DNA of 64,000 bases from the NCBI GenBank assembly GCA_036394575.1, contig DASWEY010000020.1, forward strand, positions 124,001-188,000. Direction: 5' to 3'. Source of the DNA: UKL13-2 sp036394575. Its GTDB lineage: Bacteria > Pseudomonadota > Gammaproteobacteria > Burkholderiales > Usitatibacteraceae. Below the pieces are notes generated by a model. It saw only the letters and a program-made list of their open reading frames with translations, was not told the origin of the DNA and did no database searches. The position numbers and the translations under genes are program-made. Shown in pieces: positions 34,533 to 42,147 of the stretch; position 1 is the first letter of the stretch, and each line of letters begins with the position of its first letter.

Positions 34533-35567
34533 ATGCCGATGTTTACTTCCCAGGAAGCGATCAACCGATTGTCGGATAAACGCGAGATTTTCTTCGATGA
34601 AATGGTCGACCTGTTCCGCCAGGTGATGGAAGGCGGGGTCACGCCGGTGCAACTGGCGGCGATCTTGATGGGCCTGCATGTGAAAACGGAAAGCGTGTCC
34701 GAAATCGCCGCTGCCGCGCAGGTGATGCGCGAATTTGCCACCAAGGTGGACGTCGGCGACATGGCCAACCTGGTGGACACCTGCGGCACAGGTGGCGACA
34801 AGGCGCATACCTTTAATATTTCGACTACGGCTGCATTTGTTGCGGCGGCGGCCGGCGCCAAGGTGGCCAAACATGGGGGACGCTCGGTCTCGTCAAAATC
34901 GGGCAGCGCCGATGTGCTTGAGGGTCTGGGCGTGAATCTGAATTTGAGTCCGGCCCAGGTTGCGGAGTCGATCCGGCAGGTGGGCCTCGGTTTCATGTTT
35001 GCGCCCAATCATCATCCTGCGATGAAATATGCGGCACCCGTGCGCAAGGAACTGGGGATGCGGACCATCCTCAATATCCTGGGTCCGCTGACCAATCCGG
35101 CCGGGGCGCCGAATCAGCTGATGGGCGTGTTTCACGCTGATCTCGTGGGTATCCAGGCGCGGGTGCTGAAGCAGCTGGGATCAAAACATGTGATGGTGGT
35201 ACATGGCGAAAATGGCCTAGACGAGATTTCCATTTCCGGACCCACTTATGTCGCCGAGCTGAAACACGGGTTTGTCACCGAGTACAAGATCGAGCCCCGG
35301 CAATTCGGCCTCGATGTTGCGGCACTCGACTCGATCAGGGCGGTGGACGGCGAGGCCTCCAGAGCAATGGTGCTCTCGGTCCTGGACAATCAGTCAGCAC
35401 CCGCAAAAGACATTGTGATGCTTAATGCGGGGGCGGCAATTTATGTTTCCGGTCTCGCCAACGATCTGTGGGGCGGCGTCACCAAGGCGCGGGAAATGAT
35501 CGAATCGGGCAGGGCGCGCGACAAATTGAGTGAACTGGTCAAATTTACTGCCTCGATCAGAAACTAG
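34533..35567 (+). CDS. trpD: Anthranilate phosphoribosyltransferase
   Basis: A 344-residue enzyme transferring phosphoribosyl from PRPP to anthranilate. The PRPP-binding DTCGTGGDK and KHGGRSVSSKSGSADVLE motifs are intact, with the second metal site in GENGLDEIS. The ATG at 34533 has CGGAG upstream; a second in-frame ATG at 34539 is also possible. Confidence 0.96.
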   Translation: MPMFTSQEAINRLSDKREIFFDEMVDLFRQVMEGGVTPVQLAAILMGLHVKTESVSEIAAAAQVMREFATKVDVGDMANLVDTCGTGGDKAHTFNISTTAAFVAAAAGAKVAKHGGRSVSSKSGSADVLEGLGVNLNLSPAQVAESIRQVGLGFMFAPNHHPAMKYAAPVRKELGMRTILNILGPLTNPAGAPNQLMGVFHADLVGIQARVLKQLGSKHVMVVHGENGLDEISISGPTYVAELKHGFVTEYKIEPRQFGLDVAALDSIRAVDGEASRAMVLSVLDNQSAPAKDIVMLNAGAAIYVSGLANDLWGGVTKAREMIESGRARDKLSELVKFTASIRN

Positions 35568-35575
35568 GAAGCATT

Positions 35576-36394
35576 GTGTCGGACATCCTGCAGAAAATAC
35601 TGGCCACCAAGTATGACGAGGTGGCCGCCGCAAAGAGCGTCGTGCCAATCAAGGAATTGCGCGCAAGGATCGCCGATGCTGCGTCGCCGCGAGATTTTGT
35701 CGCCGCAATTACGGCTAAACATGTCGCGGGCAAACCGGCTGTCATCGCCGAAATCAAACAAGCGAGCCCAAGTGCGGGTGTGTTTCGTGCTGGCTTGGCC
35801 AATGCCCTGTTTGAGCCGGCGCGTTTTGCTGCCAGCTATGAGGCGCATGGCGCGGCATGCCTGTCGGTGTTGACCGACCGTGATTTTTTCCGTGGTAGCA
35901 CGGACGATCTGATGGCGGCGCGTGCGGCATGCCGGCTGCCGGTGTTGCGCAAGGATTTCATCGTTGATTCCTACCAGATATGGGAGTCACGAGCGATGGG
36001 CGCGGACGCCATTTTGTTCATTATGGGTGCTGTCGATATTGCCCAATTCCGGGAGTGGGAAATACTTGCCAATTCGTTAGGGCTTGCGGTGCTGGCCGAA
36101 TCTCATTGTGAAGCCGAACTGGCCGAGGCCCTGACATTGAGCACGCCGTTAATAGGTATCAATAATCGGGACTTGACAAAATTTTCAACAGATATCAATA
36201 CCACGCTTGACCTGCGACCAAAGGTTCCGCCAGCAAGAACCGTCGTTTCGGAAAGTGGCATCAGTAGCCCGCAGATTGTTGAGGCCATGTATGCAGCCGG
36301 GGTAAAAACGTTCTTGATCGGGGGGGGCCTGATGAGTCGCGCAGACCCTGGGTTGGCGCTACAGGAGCTATTTGGAAACCGTCATTTGACCTGA
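35576..36394 (+). CDS. trpC: Indole-3-glycerol phosphate synthase
   Basis: A 272-residue TIM-barrel enzyme forming indole-3-glycerol phosphate. It shows IAEIKQASPSAG (catalytic Lys), VLRKDFIVD (catalytic Lys), GINNRDL and VSESGI. It starts at a GTG preceded by AGGAAG. It is the last gene of the run; trpF, trpB and trpA are not in the window. Confidence 0.96.
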   Translation: MSDILQKILATKYDEVAAAKSVVPIKELRARIADAASPRDFVAAITAKHVAGKPAVIAEIKQASPSAGVFRAGLANALFEPARFAASYEAHGAACLSVLTDRDFFRGSTDDLMAARAACRLPVLRKDFIVDSYQIWESRAMGADAILFIMGAVDIAQFREWEILANSLGLAVLAESHCEAELAEALTLSTPLIGINNRDLTKFSTDINTTLDLRPKVPPARTVVSESGISSPQIVEAMYAAGVKTFLIGGGLMSRADPGLALQELFGNRHLT

Positions 36395-36672
36395 TTTGGC
36401 AGTTTTTGCTTGTTGTACAAATGCAACAGGCTTTCTGGTGCAGAGCTAATTTGTGAGGCTCTGCTTGAGCAACAGTGCCAATTTTGGCTAATATGGTATT
36501 GGCTTCTTAAAAAGACTTTCGCAATCTGGCTGCGCGGAGAAGTCGCTATACGGGTGCTGTTACCCCCCTTGGAATCGGGGATGCTTTGCCCCTGCGTCGT
36601 CTTCTGCAGCTTGAAGTTACGTACCTCAATAGCAATAAAAAGCTTCAACTTAACCCCCAAAGGAGATTTTTG
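36395..36672. other. 278-base AT-richer intergenic region upstream of the porin
   Basis: No protein gene is supported. It contains the candidate porin promoter (36465-36494) and a later segment where CCCC (36565-36568), GGGG (36577-36580) and CCCC (36589-36592) could form two mutually exclusive short hairpins in the leader. I see no clear terminator for the trp operon at its left edge. Confidence 0.55.
36465..36494 (+). promoter_or_regulatory. Candidate porin promoter
   Basis: TTGAGC (36465-36470), an 18-base spacer, TAATAT (36489-36494). It would give the porin mRNA a leader of about 170 bases. Other AT-rich hexamers in the region make this assignment tentative. Confidence 0.4.
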
Positions 36673-37785
36673 ATGAACAAGAAATTGATCGCTCTTGCAG
36701 TAGCTGCTGCCACGCTGGCGCCAGCTGTTGTCATGGCGCAAACCGCAAACCCCGTTACGCTTTATGGTCGTCTGTACGGCACGTTTGAATCGGTTGAGAC
36801 GAGTCACGGTCTTGGCGGTGTAAACAAACCGCGTACCAACCGCGTCAACGATAACTCGTCGTATCTGGGCGTAAAGGGCGTTGAAGATCTGGGTGGTGGT
36901 TTGAATGCTTGGTTCCAAATCGAATCCAACGCTCCGGTTGATGCCGGAGGTGGCACGCTTGCCGGCCGTAACAGCGCTGTCGGCCTGCAAGGCGGCTTCG
37001 GTACGGTTTTCCTCGGCCGTTGGGATACGCCGCTGAAGACCGCAACGGTCGCGATCGACGTCTGGGGTGATCTGACGATTGCCGGCATCCAGGCGGTTAT
37101 GAACGATCAAAGCAATTTTCACTTGCGCGCCAACAATACTGCGGGTTACTGGTCGCCTGTCGTAAATGGTTTCCAGGCTAAATTCCATTACTTGGCCCCG
37201 GAAAGCAGAACTACTGGTGCTGGCGCCGTCAACCCCTTGGTTTACAGCATGTCGGGCACCTATACGGGTGGCCCTTTCTATGCGGGCTATGCATATGAGC
37301 AGCATAAAGACCGTACTGGTACTGAACCCCCTGTAACCGCGACCACTTGCCTTGGTGCGACTTGCGCGGGCTACACTGAAAAGGAACATGCAGTTTTCGG
37401 TTCGGTCGTGGTGGGTCCGTTCAAGTTCGGTGCGATTTATGAACAAATTACCAAGACCAGCGCCGTTGTTGTGAATATCCCGAAGCAAAAGGCGTTTATG
37501 CTAAACGGTACCTATAATGTCGGCAAGGGCGCATTCGTGGCGCAGTACATGCAAGCCAAGGACGCTATTGCCCAAGTTGTAAACAACCCGACGCACAACA
37601 AGATTCAGAACTATTCAGTTGGCTATCAGTACAACTTCACCAAGCGTACCCAAGCCAATGTGCTGTATACCCAAACCTTCAACAACTATGGCGCAAACGG
37701 CAACTTTGGCGCGAACAAGGTTGCAGGCCTGACCAGCGGTCAGGACGTGAAGGGCGTGAGCTTCGGTATCCGTCACCTGTTCTAA
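36673..37785 (+). CDS. Gram-negative general porin
   Basis: A 370-residue outer-membrane trimeric porin of the betaproteobacterial type. A signal peptide (MNKKLIALAVAAATLAPA, cleaved after VVMA) is followed by the first strand VTLYGRLYGTFE. Then come YLGVKGVEDLGGGLNAWFQIE, the GRNSAVGLQGGFGTVFLGRWDTP constriction-loop region, and a C-terminal Phe (FGIRHLF) recognised by BAM. A strong AGGAGA precedes the ATG. Codon use is more AT-tolerant than in its neighbours, as is usual for abundant porins. It is monocistronic, ending at a strong terminator. Confidence 0.93.
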   Translation: MNKKLIALAVAAATLAPAVVMAQTANPVTLYGRLYGTFESVETSHGLGGVNKPRTNRVNDNSSYLGVKGVEDLGGGLNAWFQIESNAPVDAGGGTLAGRNSAVGLQGGFGTVFLGRWDTPLKTATVAIDVWGDLTIAGIQAVMNDQSNFHLRANNTAGYWSPVVNGFQAKFHYLAPESRTTGAGAVNPLVYSMSGTYTGGPFYAGYAYEQHKDRTGTEPPVTATTCLGATCAGYTEKEHAVFGSVVVGPFKFGAIYEQITKTSAVVVNIPKQKAFMLNGTYNVGKGAFVAQYMQAKDAIAQVVNNPTHNKIQNYSVGYQYNFTKRTQANVLYTQTFNNYGANGNFGANKVAGLTSGQDVKGVSFGIRHLF

Positions 37786-37811
37786 GCAAGTTTGAAGTAA
37801 CAGCTACATTG

Positions 37812-37844
37812 ATCGGGCACCGGAAACGGTGCCCGATTTCTTTT
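37812..37844 (+). terminator. Rho-independent terminator after the porin gene
   Basis: A perfect 11-base-pair stem ATCGGGCACCG (37812-37822) / CGGTGCCCGAT (37827-37837) with a GAAA tetraloop, followed by TTCTTTT. It ends 12 bases before the coq7 ATG. Confidence 0.92.
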
Positions 37845-37855
37845 ATAGTTGGCCT

Positions 37856-38488
37856 ATGAATTTCATCGATCGACTGATTTGCGAACTGGACACAGGTTTA
37901 CGCACGGTACTGGCACCCGTACATGCGCAGCGTGTTGTCCCCTTCGCGAGCACTGACACCCATGTCGGCGAGCTGGCCGAGGCCGATCGCCGGCAATCCA
38001 TCGCACTCATGCGGGTGAACCATGCAGGAGAGGTTTGCGCACAGGCCCTTTACCAGGGGCAGGCACTGGTCGCGCGGAAGGAGGAAACGCGCGAGCTACT
38101 GGAACGGGCGGCGCATGAAGAGCGTGACCACCTGTCCTGGTGTGGGGAGCGTTTGCGCGAACTCGGTGGGCGCACCAGCGGACTGACGCCGTTATTTTAT
38201 GCGGGCTCGTTCACCCTTGGCGTAGCCTCAGGCTTGCTGGGAGATCGTTGGAGCATGGGGTTTCTGGTCGAAACGGAGCGCCAAGTAGAGGCACATCTGG
38301 ATGAGCATCTCGACCGCCTTCCCGCGGCAGATTCGCGCAGCAGGGACGTCCTTGTTGCCATGCGGGCAGATGAGGTCCAGCATGCACAAACCGGCTTGAG
38401 CCATGGCGCGATATCGCTGCCTTTGCCCGCCAAAGCCGCTATGCGTGGTATTTCCAAGGTGATGACCGGGACGACCTATTGGGTTTAG
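37856..38488 (+). CDS. coq7: 3-demethoxyubiquinol 3-hydroxylase Coq7
   Basis: A 210-residue carboxylate-bridged di-iron hydroxylase for the C6 ring position of ubiquinone. The iron ligands appear as NHAGEV, AHEERDH, ERQVEAH and DEVQHAQ. Coq7 replaces UbiF in many proteobacteria. The ATG at 37856 has no Shine-Dalgarno and lies six bases after TATAGT (37844-37849), immediately downstream of the porin terminator, so a leaderless transcript is possible. Confidence 0.94.
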   Translation: MNFIDRLICELDTGLRTVLAPVHAQRVVPFASTDTHVGELAEADRRQSIALMRVNHAGEVCAQALYQGQALVARKEETRELLERAAHEERDHLSWCGERLRELGGRTSGLTPLFYAGSFTLGVASGLLGDRWSMGFLVETERQVEAHLDEHLDRLPAADSRSRDVLVAMRADEVQHAQTGLSHGAISLPLPAKAAMRGISKVMTGTTYWV

Positions 38489-38543
38489 TCGTCGTTGCAG
38501 AGTGCGCCCACGTGCCACACGCTGCGCAATGGACCAGTCGCTC

Positions 38544-38960
38544 TCAACTCTCGATGATTTTGAAATCGTGGGTAATTTCTGCGGTTTTGGCGAGCATTGC
38601 CGAGGCGGAACAGTACTTTTCCGCAGATAGCGAAATAGCGCGCGATACCTTGCCGGGGTCCAGGCCTTTGCCCGTCACCACAAAGTGAAAATGGATGCGA
38701 GTAAAGACTTTCGGGTCTGTGCCGGCACGATCGGCGGACAACTCGACCACGCAGTCGCTGACGGGTTCGCGGCCTTTTTTGAGAATATGGATGACGTCAA
38801 AGGCGCTGCATGCACCGGTGCCGATCAGGACCGTCTCCATCGGACGGGGCCCGAGATTGCGCCCGCCCGCGTCGGGTGAGCCATCCATGACAAGGGCATG
38901 ACCGCTTTCGGTTTCGCCCACAAATGCCACATTTTCAACCCATTTGATGCGTGCTTTCAT
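38544..38960 (-). CDS. OsmC-family protein (YhfA-like)
   Basis: A 138-residue OsmC/Ohr-superfamily protein. The two family cysteines are present, in GACSAFDV and KYCSASAML, consistent with thiol-dependent peroxide chemistry or the related YhfA subgroup. A conserved Arg/Glu-containing N-terminal half is also present. It is a single gene, convergent with coq7 and divergent from rplM. Substrate is unknown. Confidence 0.88.
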   Translation of the reverse strand: MKARIKWVENVAFVGETESGHALVMDGSPDAGGRNLGPRPMETVLIGTGACSAFDVIHILKKGREPVSDCVVELSADRAGTDPKVFTRIHFHFVVTGKGLDPGKVSRAISLSAEKYCSASAMLAKTAEITHDFKIIES

Positions 38961-39036
38961 CTTGTTTCTCCTTGCGAGGCAGTATAAGCCTGAAATAATT
39001 CAGGCCGGAACCTAGGTAATGGTCGAGATAAATCAT

Positions 39037-39066
39037 TTGACAGGACAGCCTTGAATTCATTAAAAT
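39037..39066 (+). promoter_or_regulatory. rplM-rpsI promoter
   Basis: A perfect TTGACA (39037-39042), an 18-base spacer and TAAAAT (39061-39066). Transcription would start near 39073, giving a leader of about 130 bases before rplM. Confidence 0.75.
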
Positions 39067-39072
39067 TTCGGG

Positions 39073-39203
39073 TTCCGCGATGGGTTTCTTTTAAATGCCG
39101 GTTTTCGGCAGCCCACAAGCCACGTGTTCCGGCGTTTTTGCCCTCGGTCAGCCGCATTGATGTTGCCGGGCAATTGGCCAATTTACCTAGTGAGCAATAC
39201 AAA
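39073..39203 (+). promoter_or_regulatory. Putative structured leader of rplM-rpsI mRNA
   Basis: The ~130 bases between the inferred start site and the rplM ATG contain local hairpins such as TGCCG (39096-39100)/CGGCA (39106-39110), and GC-rich segments around 39128-39185. Ribosomal protein L13 is known to regulate its own operon in some bacteria. A leader this long fits such control, but no named motif is recognised. Confidence 0.35.
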
Positions 39204-39632
39204 ATGAAAACCTTTTCCGCCAAACCACATGAAGTCGTGCATGACTGGTATGTGGTCGATGCCACAGACAAAATCCTGGGTCGCGTTGCCAGCGAAATTG
39301 CGCGCCGTTTGCGCGGCAAGCACAAGCCGGAATTCACCCCGCACGTCGATACCGGCGATTTCATCGTTGTGACCAATGTCGAGAAGCTGCGCGTGAGCGG
39401 CAATAAAGCGGAAGATAAGACTTACTTCCGCCATTCCGGCTATCCGGGCGGAATTTATGAGACGAACTTCAACAAGCTTCAGCAGAAGCACCCTGAGCGT
39501 GTCTTGGAGAAAGCCGTCAAAGGCATGCTGCCCAAAGGTCCGTTGGGCTATGCAATGATCAAAAAACTCAAGGTGTACGCGGGCGCAACGCACCCGCATA
39601 CTGCGCAGCAGCCCAAAGAACTCTCCATCTAA
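39204..39632 (+). CDS. rplM: 50S ribosomal protein L13 (uL13)
   Basis: 142 residues, the usual length. It begins MKTFSAKPHEVVHDWYVVDA and contains LGRVASEIARRLRGKHKPEF and VKGMLPKGPLGYAM. I chose the ATG at 39204; the longer open frame extends into the untranslated leader. It is followed after 11 bases by rpsI, the near-universal arrangement. Confidence 0.98.
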   Translation: MKTFSAKPHEVVHDWYVVDATDKILGRVASEIARRLRGKHKPEFTPHVDTGDFIVVTNVEKLRVSGNKAEDKTYFRHSGYPGGIYETNFNKLQQKHPERVLEKAVKGMLPKGPLGYAMIKKLKVYAGATHPHTAQQPKELSI

Positions 39633-39643
39633 GGAACCGCATC

Positions 39644-40036
39644 ATGGTTGGCAAATATAACTACGGCACAGGCCGCCGCAAAAGCTCGGTTGCACGCGTG
39701 TTCATGAAGGCCGGCAAGGGCAATATCGTTGTCAACGACAAGCCCTTGGACATCTATTTTTCGCGCGAAACCGGTCGCATGATTGTGCGCCAGCCCCTCG
39801 AACTGGTCGGCAGCGTTGATCAATTCGATATCATGGTTACCGTGTTTGGTGGCGGTGAATCCGGCCAGGCTGGCGCGGTGCGCCACGGCATTACGCGCGC
39901 GCTGATCGATTACGATGCAAACCTGAAACCGCAATTGTCCAAAGCTGGTCTGGTAACGCGCGATGCCCGCGAAGTTGAACGCAAGAAAGTTGGCCTCCGC
40001 AAGGCGCGCCGTCGCAAGCAATTCTCCAAGCGTTAA
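39644..40036 (+). CDS. rpsI: 30S ribosomal protein S9 (uS9)
   Basis: 130 residues, with YGTGRRKSSVARVF at the N-terminus, GGGESGQAGAVRHGI in the middle and the basic tail KKVGLRKARRRKQFSKR ending in KR that reaches the P-site tRNA. It is cotranscribed with rplM and ends before a strong terminator. Confidence 0.98.
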   Translation: MVGKYNYGTGRRKSSVARVFMKAGKGNIVVNDKPLDIYFSRETGRMIVRQPLELVGSVDQFDIMVTVFGGGESGQAGAVRHGITRALIDYDANLKPQLSKAGLVTRDAREVERKKVGLRKARRRKQFSKR

Positions 40037-40053
40037 ACAGGCAACATTGGTCT

Positions 40054-40089
40054 ATGTGCAAAAAGCCGCCGATGCGGCTTTTTGCACAT
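40054..40089 (+). terminator. Terminator after rpsI
   Basis: A perfect 16-base-pair stem, ATGTGCAAAAAGCCGC (40054-40069) with its complement at 40074-40089, and a CGAT loop. The T run is within the right arm. Its symmetry would allow it to work in both directions. Confidence 0.88.
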
Positions 40090-40285
40090 TTCATGTGCGT
40101 ATTTCGTGGTTGATTTTCCGGCGTTTCCAGCTCGAACAGGACCATTGAAATGACTCGATTTCAGCATCCCCCACGGAACAACCCTTCAGGGCGTTGTTGT
40201 CGCTGCTGCTATCTGCTGGGATTGTCCCATGAGCAGATGTTTCAATCATTCTGCCGAATTTGCACGCCGCCAAGGAAGTTTCCCG

Positions 40286-41050
40286 ATGCTTAGTCGCCTG
40301 AAGCTGCGGGGGTCCTGGCGAAAAATCCGCTCCAAGGTCGGCATTCGTTCCGCGCGCGTGGCGATTCGCTCGCATGTTCCTTGGTACGTCAAAGTCAGTG
40401 GCTACGGTGTTGCGATGGGCGTCGCCGCCGCCGTCGCCTGGGGCGTGGTCGACAACAGTTATCGCATCACCGGCTTCAATCGCGAAGAGGCGCAACAGCA
40501 ACTCGGCACCCTGACCGAAGAAAACCGCAATCTGCAGAAGGCCTATGAGAACACCCGTTCCCTGCTCAACGAGCAGGGCGGGCAGCTAAGGGTGGAGAAA
40601 GCCGCCCAGGCCGAACTGGCCAGAAGTGTGGCCCAGTTGCAGGAAGAAAATGCCAGCCTGAAAGAGGACCTGGGTTTTCTGCGCAACATCATGTCCTCGG
40701 GCAGCGTGCCCGAAGGGCTCGCCATCGCCAACTTCAAGGTTGAGCCCGATGCGCTGCCCAATGAATACCGCTATCGCCTGTTGCTCACGCAGGGCGGGCA
40801 GAGAAAGCAGGATTTCAAGGGCAAGATACAAGTCATCGCCCGCGTGCAAGACAGTGCGCAGCAGACCACACTCAGCTTCCCTCAGGATGCCGATCTGCGC
40901 AGTCCTGGCAGCGAGCTGGAGTTTCGTTACTATCAAAAGATCGACGGCAGGTTTAAAATCCCTGAAGGCGCCCAGTTGAAGAGCGTTCAGGTTCGCGTGC
41001 TCGCTCTGCCCGGATATGATGTCCGGAGCCAACGCAGCATTAATTTTTAA
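40286..41050 (+). CDS. Membrane-anchored coiled-coil protein upstream of a bactofilin (DUF6776-like)
   Basis: 254 residues. A very basic N-terminus (RLKLRGSWRKIRSK) precedes one membrane segment (about residues 36-53, GYGVAMGVAAAVAWGVV). A coiled coil follows at about residues 65-130 (QQQLGTLTEENRNLQ, AQLQEENASLKEDL), then a C-terminal beta-rich domain presumably in the periplasm. The ATG at 40286 has AAGGAAG seven bases upstream and is preferred over the ATG at 40229. The bactofilin starts nine bases later, suggesting that the two act together at the envelope. No biochemical role is established. Confidence 0.75.
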   Translation: MLSRLKLRGSWRKIRSKVGIRSARVAIRSHVPWYVKVSGYGVAMGVAAAVAWGVVDNSYRITGFNREEAQQQLGTLTEENRNLQKAYENTRSLLNEQGGQLRVEKAAQAELARSVAQLQEENASLKEDLGFLRNIMSSGSVPEGLAIANFKVEPDALPNEYRYRLLLTQGGQRKQDFKGKIQVIARVQDSAQQTTLSFPQDADLRSPGSELEFRYYQKIDGRFKIPEGAQLKSVQVRVLALPGYDVRSQRSINF

Positions 41051-41059
41051 GGAGTTGCC

Positions 41060-41467
41060 ATGTTCGCGGGGAAAAGCAACAAGCCAAGCCCGATCGATAG
41101 TCTGATCGGTGCAGGAACGGTGATTACGGGCGATGTTCAGTTTACGGGCGGTTTGCGGGTGGATGGTCATGTCCGGGGCAATATCAAGGCCGTAGGTGAC
41201 AAGCCTGGAACCCTGGTGCTGTCCGAACTTGCCAAAGTCGAGGGTGAAATCGATGTCGGCCATATCGTCATCAACGGCATGGTTGCCGGCCCGGTGCGTG
41301 CCAAGGAATACCTGGAACTGCTCCCCAAAGCGCGTGTCACAGGGGATGTATGCTATAAAACGATTGAAATTCACGTGGGGGCAATCGTAATGGGCCGTCT
41401 GGTCCATGAGGGCGTCCTGAAGCAGGATGAAAAAATCCTGGAATTCAAGCCTGCCACCGGCAGTTGA
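41060..41467 (+). CDS. Bactofilin family cytoskeletal protein
   Basis: 135 residues. The bactofilin core forms a right-handed beta-helix of repeated Gly/Val-rich turns (DSLIGAGTVITGDVQFTGGL, VDGHVRGNI, LVLSELAKVEGEIDVGHI, INGMVAGPV). Short disordered termini flank it. Bactofilins polymerise without nucleotide and position cell-wall or chromosome machinery. AAGGAG precedes the ATG. It is paired with the upstream membrane coiled-coil protein. Confidence 0.92.
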   Translation: MFAGKSNKPSPIDSLIGAGTVITGDVQFTGGLRVDGHVRGNIKAVGDKPGTLVLSELAKVEGEIDVGHIVINGMVAGPVRAKEYLELLPKARVTGDVCYKTIEIHVGAIVMGRLVHEGVLKQDEKILEFKPATGS

Positions 41468-41541
41468 TGCGTTGTGCTTGATTTTCGCGAAGTCGCCCGG
41501 ATTTACAGATTTGGCATCAAAGAAAGAACTGGAGAGCTAGC

Positions 41542-41892
41542 ATGAACGATATGTCGATGATTCCCCCTTCGCTGGTATTTACCGACAGCGCCGCCGACAA
41601 AGTGAAGGCCCTTATTGTCGAAGAAGGCAATGACGATCTGAAGCTGCGCGTGTTCGTTACCGGCGGCGGCTGCTCGGGCCTGCAATATGGCTTCACATTT
41701 GACGAAGTGACCAATGAAGACGACACCATCATGGAGAAAAATGGTGTTCAGCTGCTGATCGATCCGATGAGCTACCAGTATCTTGTCGGCGCGGAGATCG
41801 ATTATAGCGAGGGTCTGGAAGGTGCCCAATTTGTCATCAAGAATCCCAATGCCAGCAGCACCTGCGGATGCGGGTCGTCCTTCTCGGTCTGA
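41542..41892 (+). CDS. erpA: Iron-sulfur cluster insertion protein ErpA
   Basis: A 116-residue A-type Fe-S carrier. The three cluster ligands are Cys44 (GGGCSGLQYGF) and Cys108/Cys110 (STCGCGSSF). The acidic N-terminal region and length match ErpA better than IscA. Preceded by GGAGAG. It ends at a strong terminator 19 bases downstream. Confidence 0.94.
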   Translation: MNDMSMIPPSLVFTDSAADKVKALIVEEGNDDLKLRVFVTGGGCSGLQYGFTFDEVTNEDDTIMEKNGVQLLIDPMSYQYLVGAEIDYSEGLEGAQFVIKNPNASSTCGCGSSFSV

Positions 41893-41910
41893 ACGGGAAA
41901 ATTAATTGGC

Positions 41911-41938
41911 AAAAACGGAGGCTGCGGCCTCCGTTTTT
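41911..41938 (+). terminator. Rho-independent terminator after erpA
   Basis: A 12-base-pair stem AAAAACGGAGGC (41911-41922) / GCCTCCGTTTTT (41927-41938) with loop TGCG and a terminal T run. The following 209 bases to 42147 hold no gene I can support; TACAAT at 42058-42063 may be the -10 of the next gene, though its -35 is poor. Confidence 0.92.
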
Positions 41939-42147
41939 CATTTCTGGACGCTACCCATCAGGCTGATCTCCCTGTCTGCGCCCGACGGTCATGTTCAGGT
42001 CCATCCCCGAATTCCGCATTTCGTCGCAATCCTTCCCACTGGACGGCGCCGGTTTCTTACAATCATGCTTCCGGAATTACGCCTGCTGCATCCCGGCCCC
42101 CGGCGATTCAGCCTGCGCACCCCACCTCCACAAGAAAGGATTGTCGA

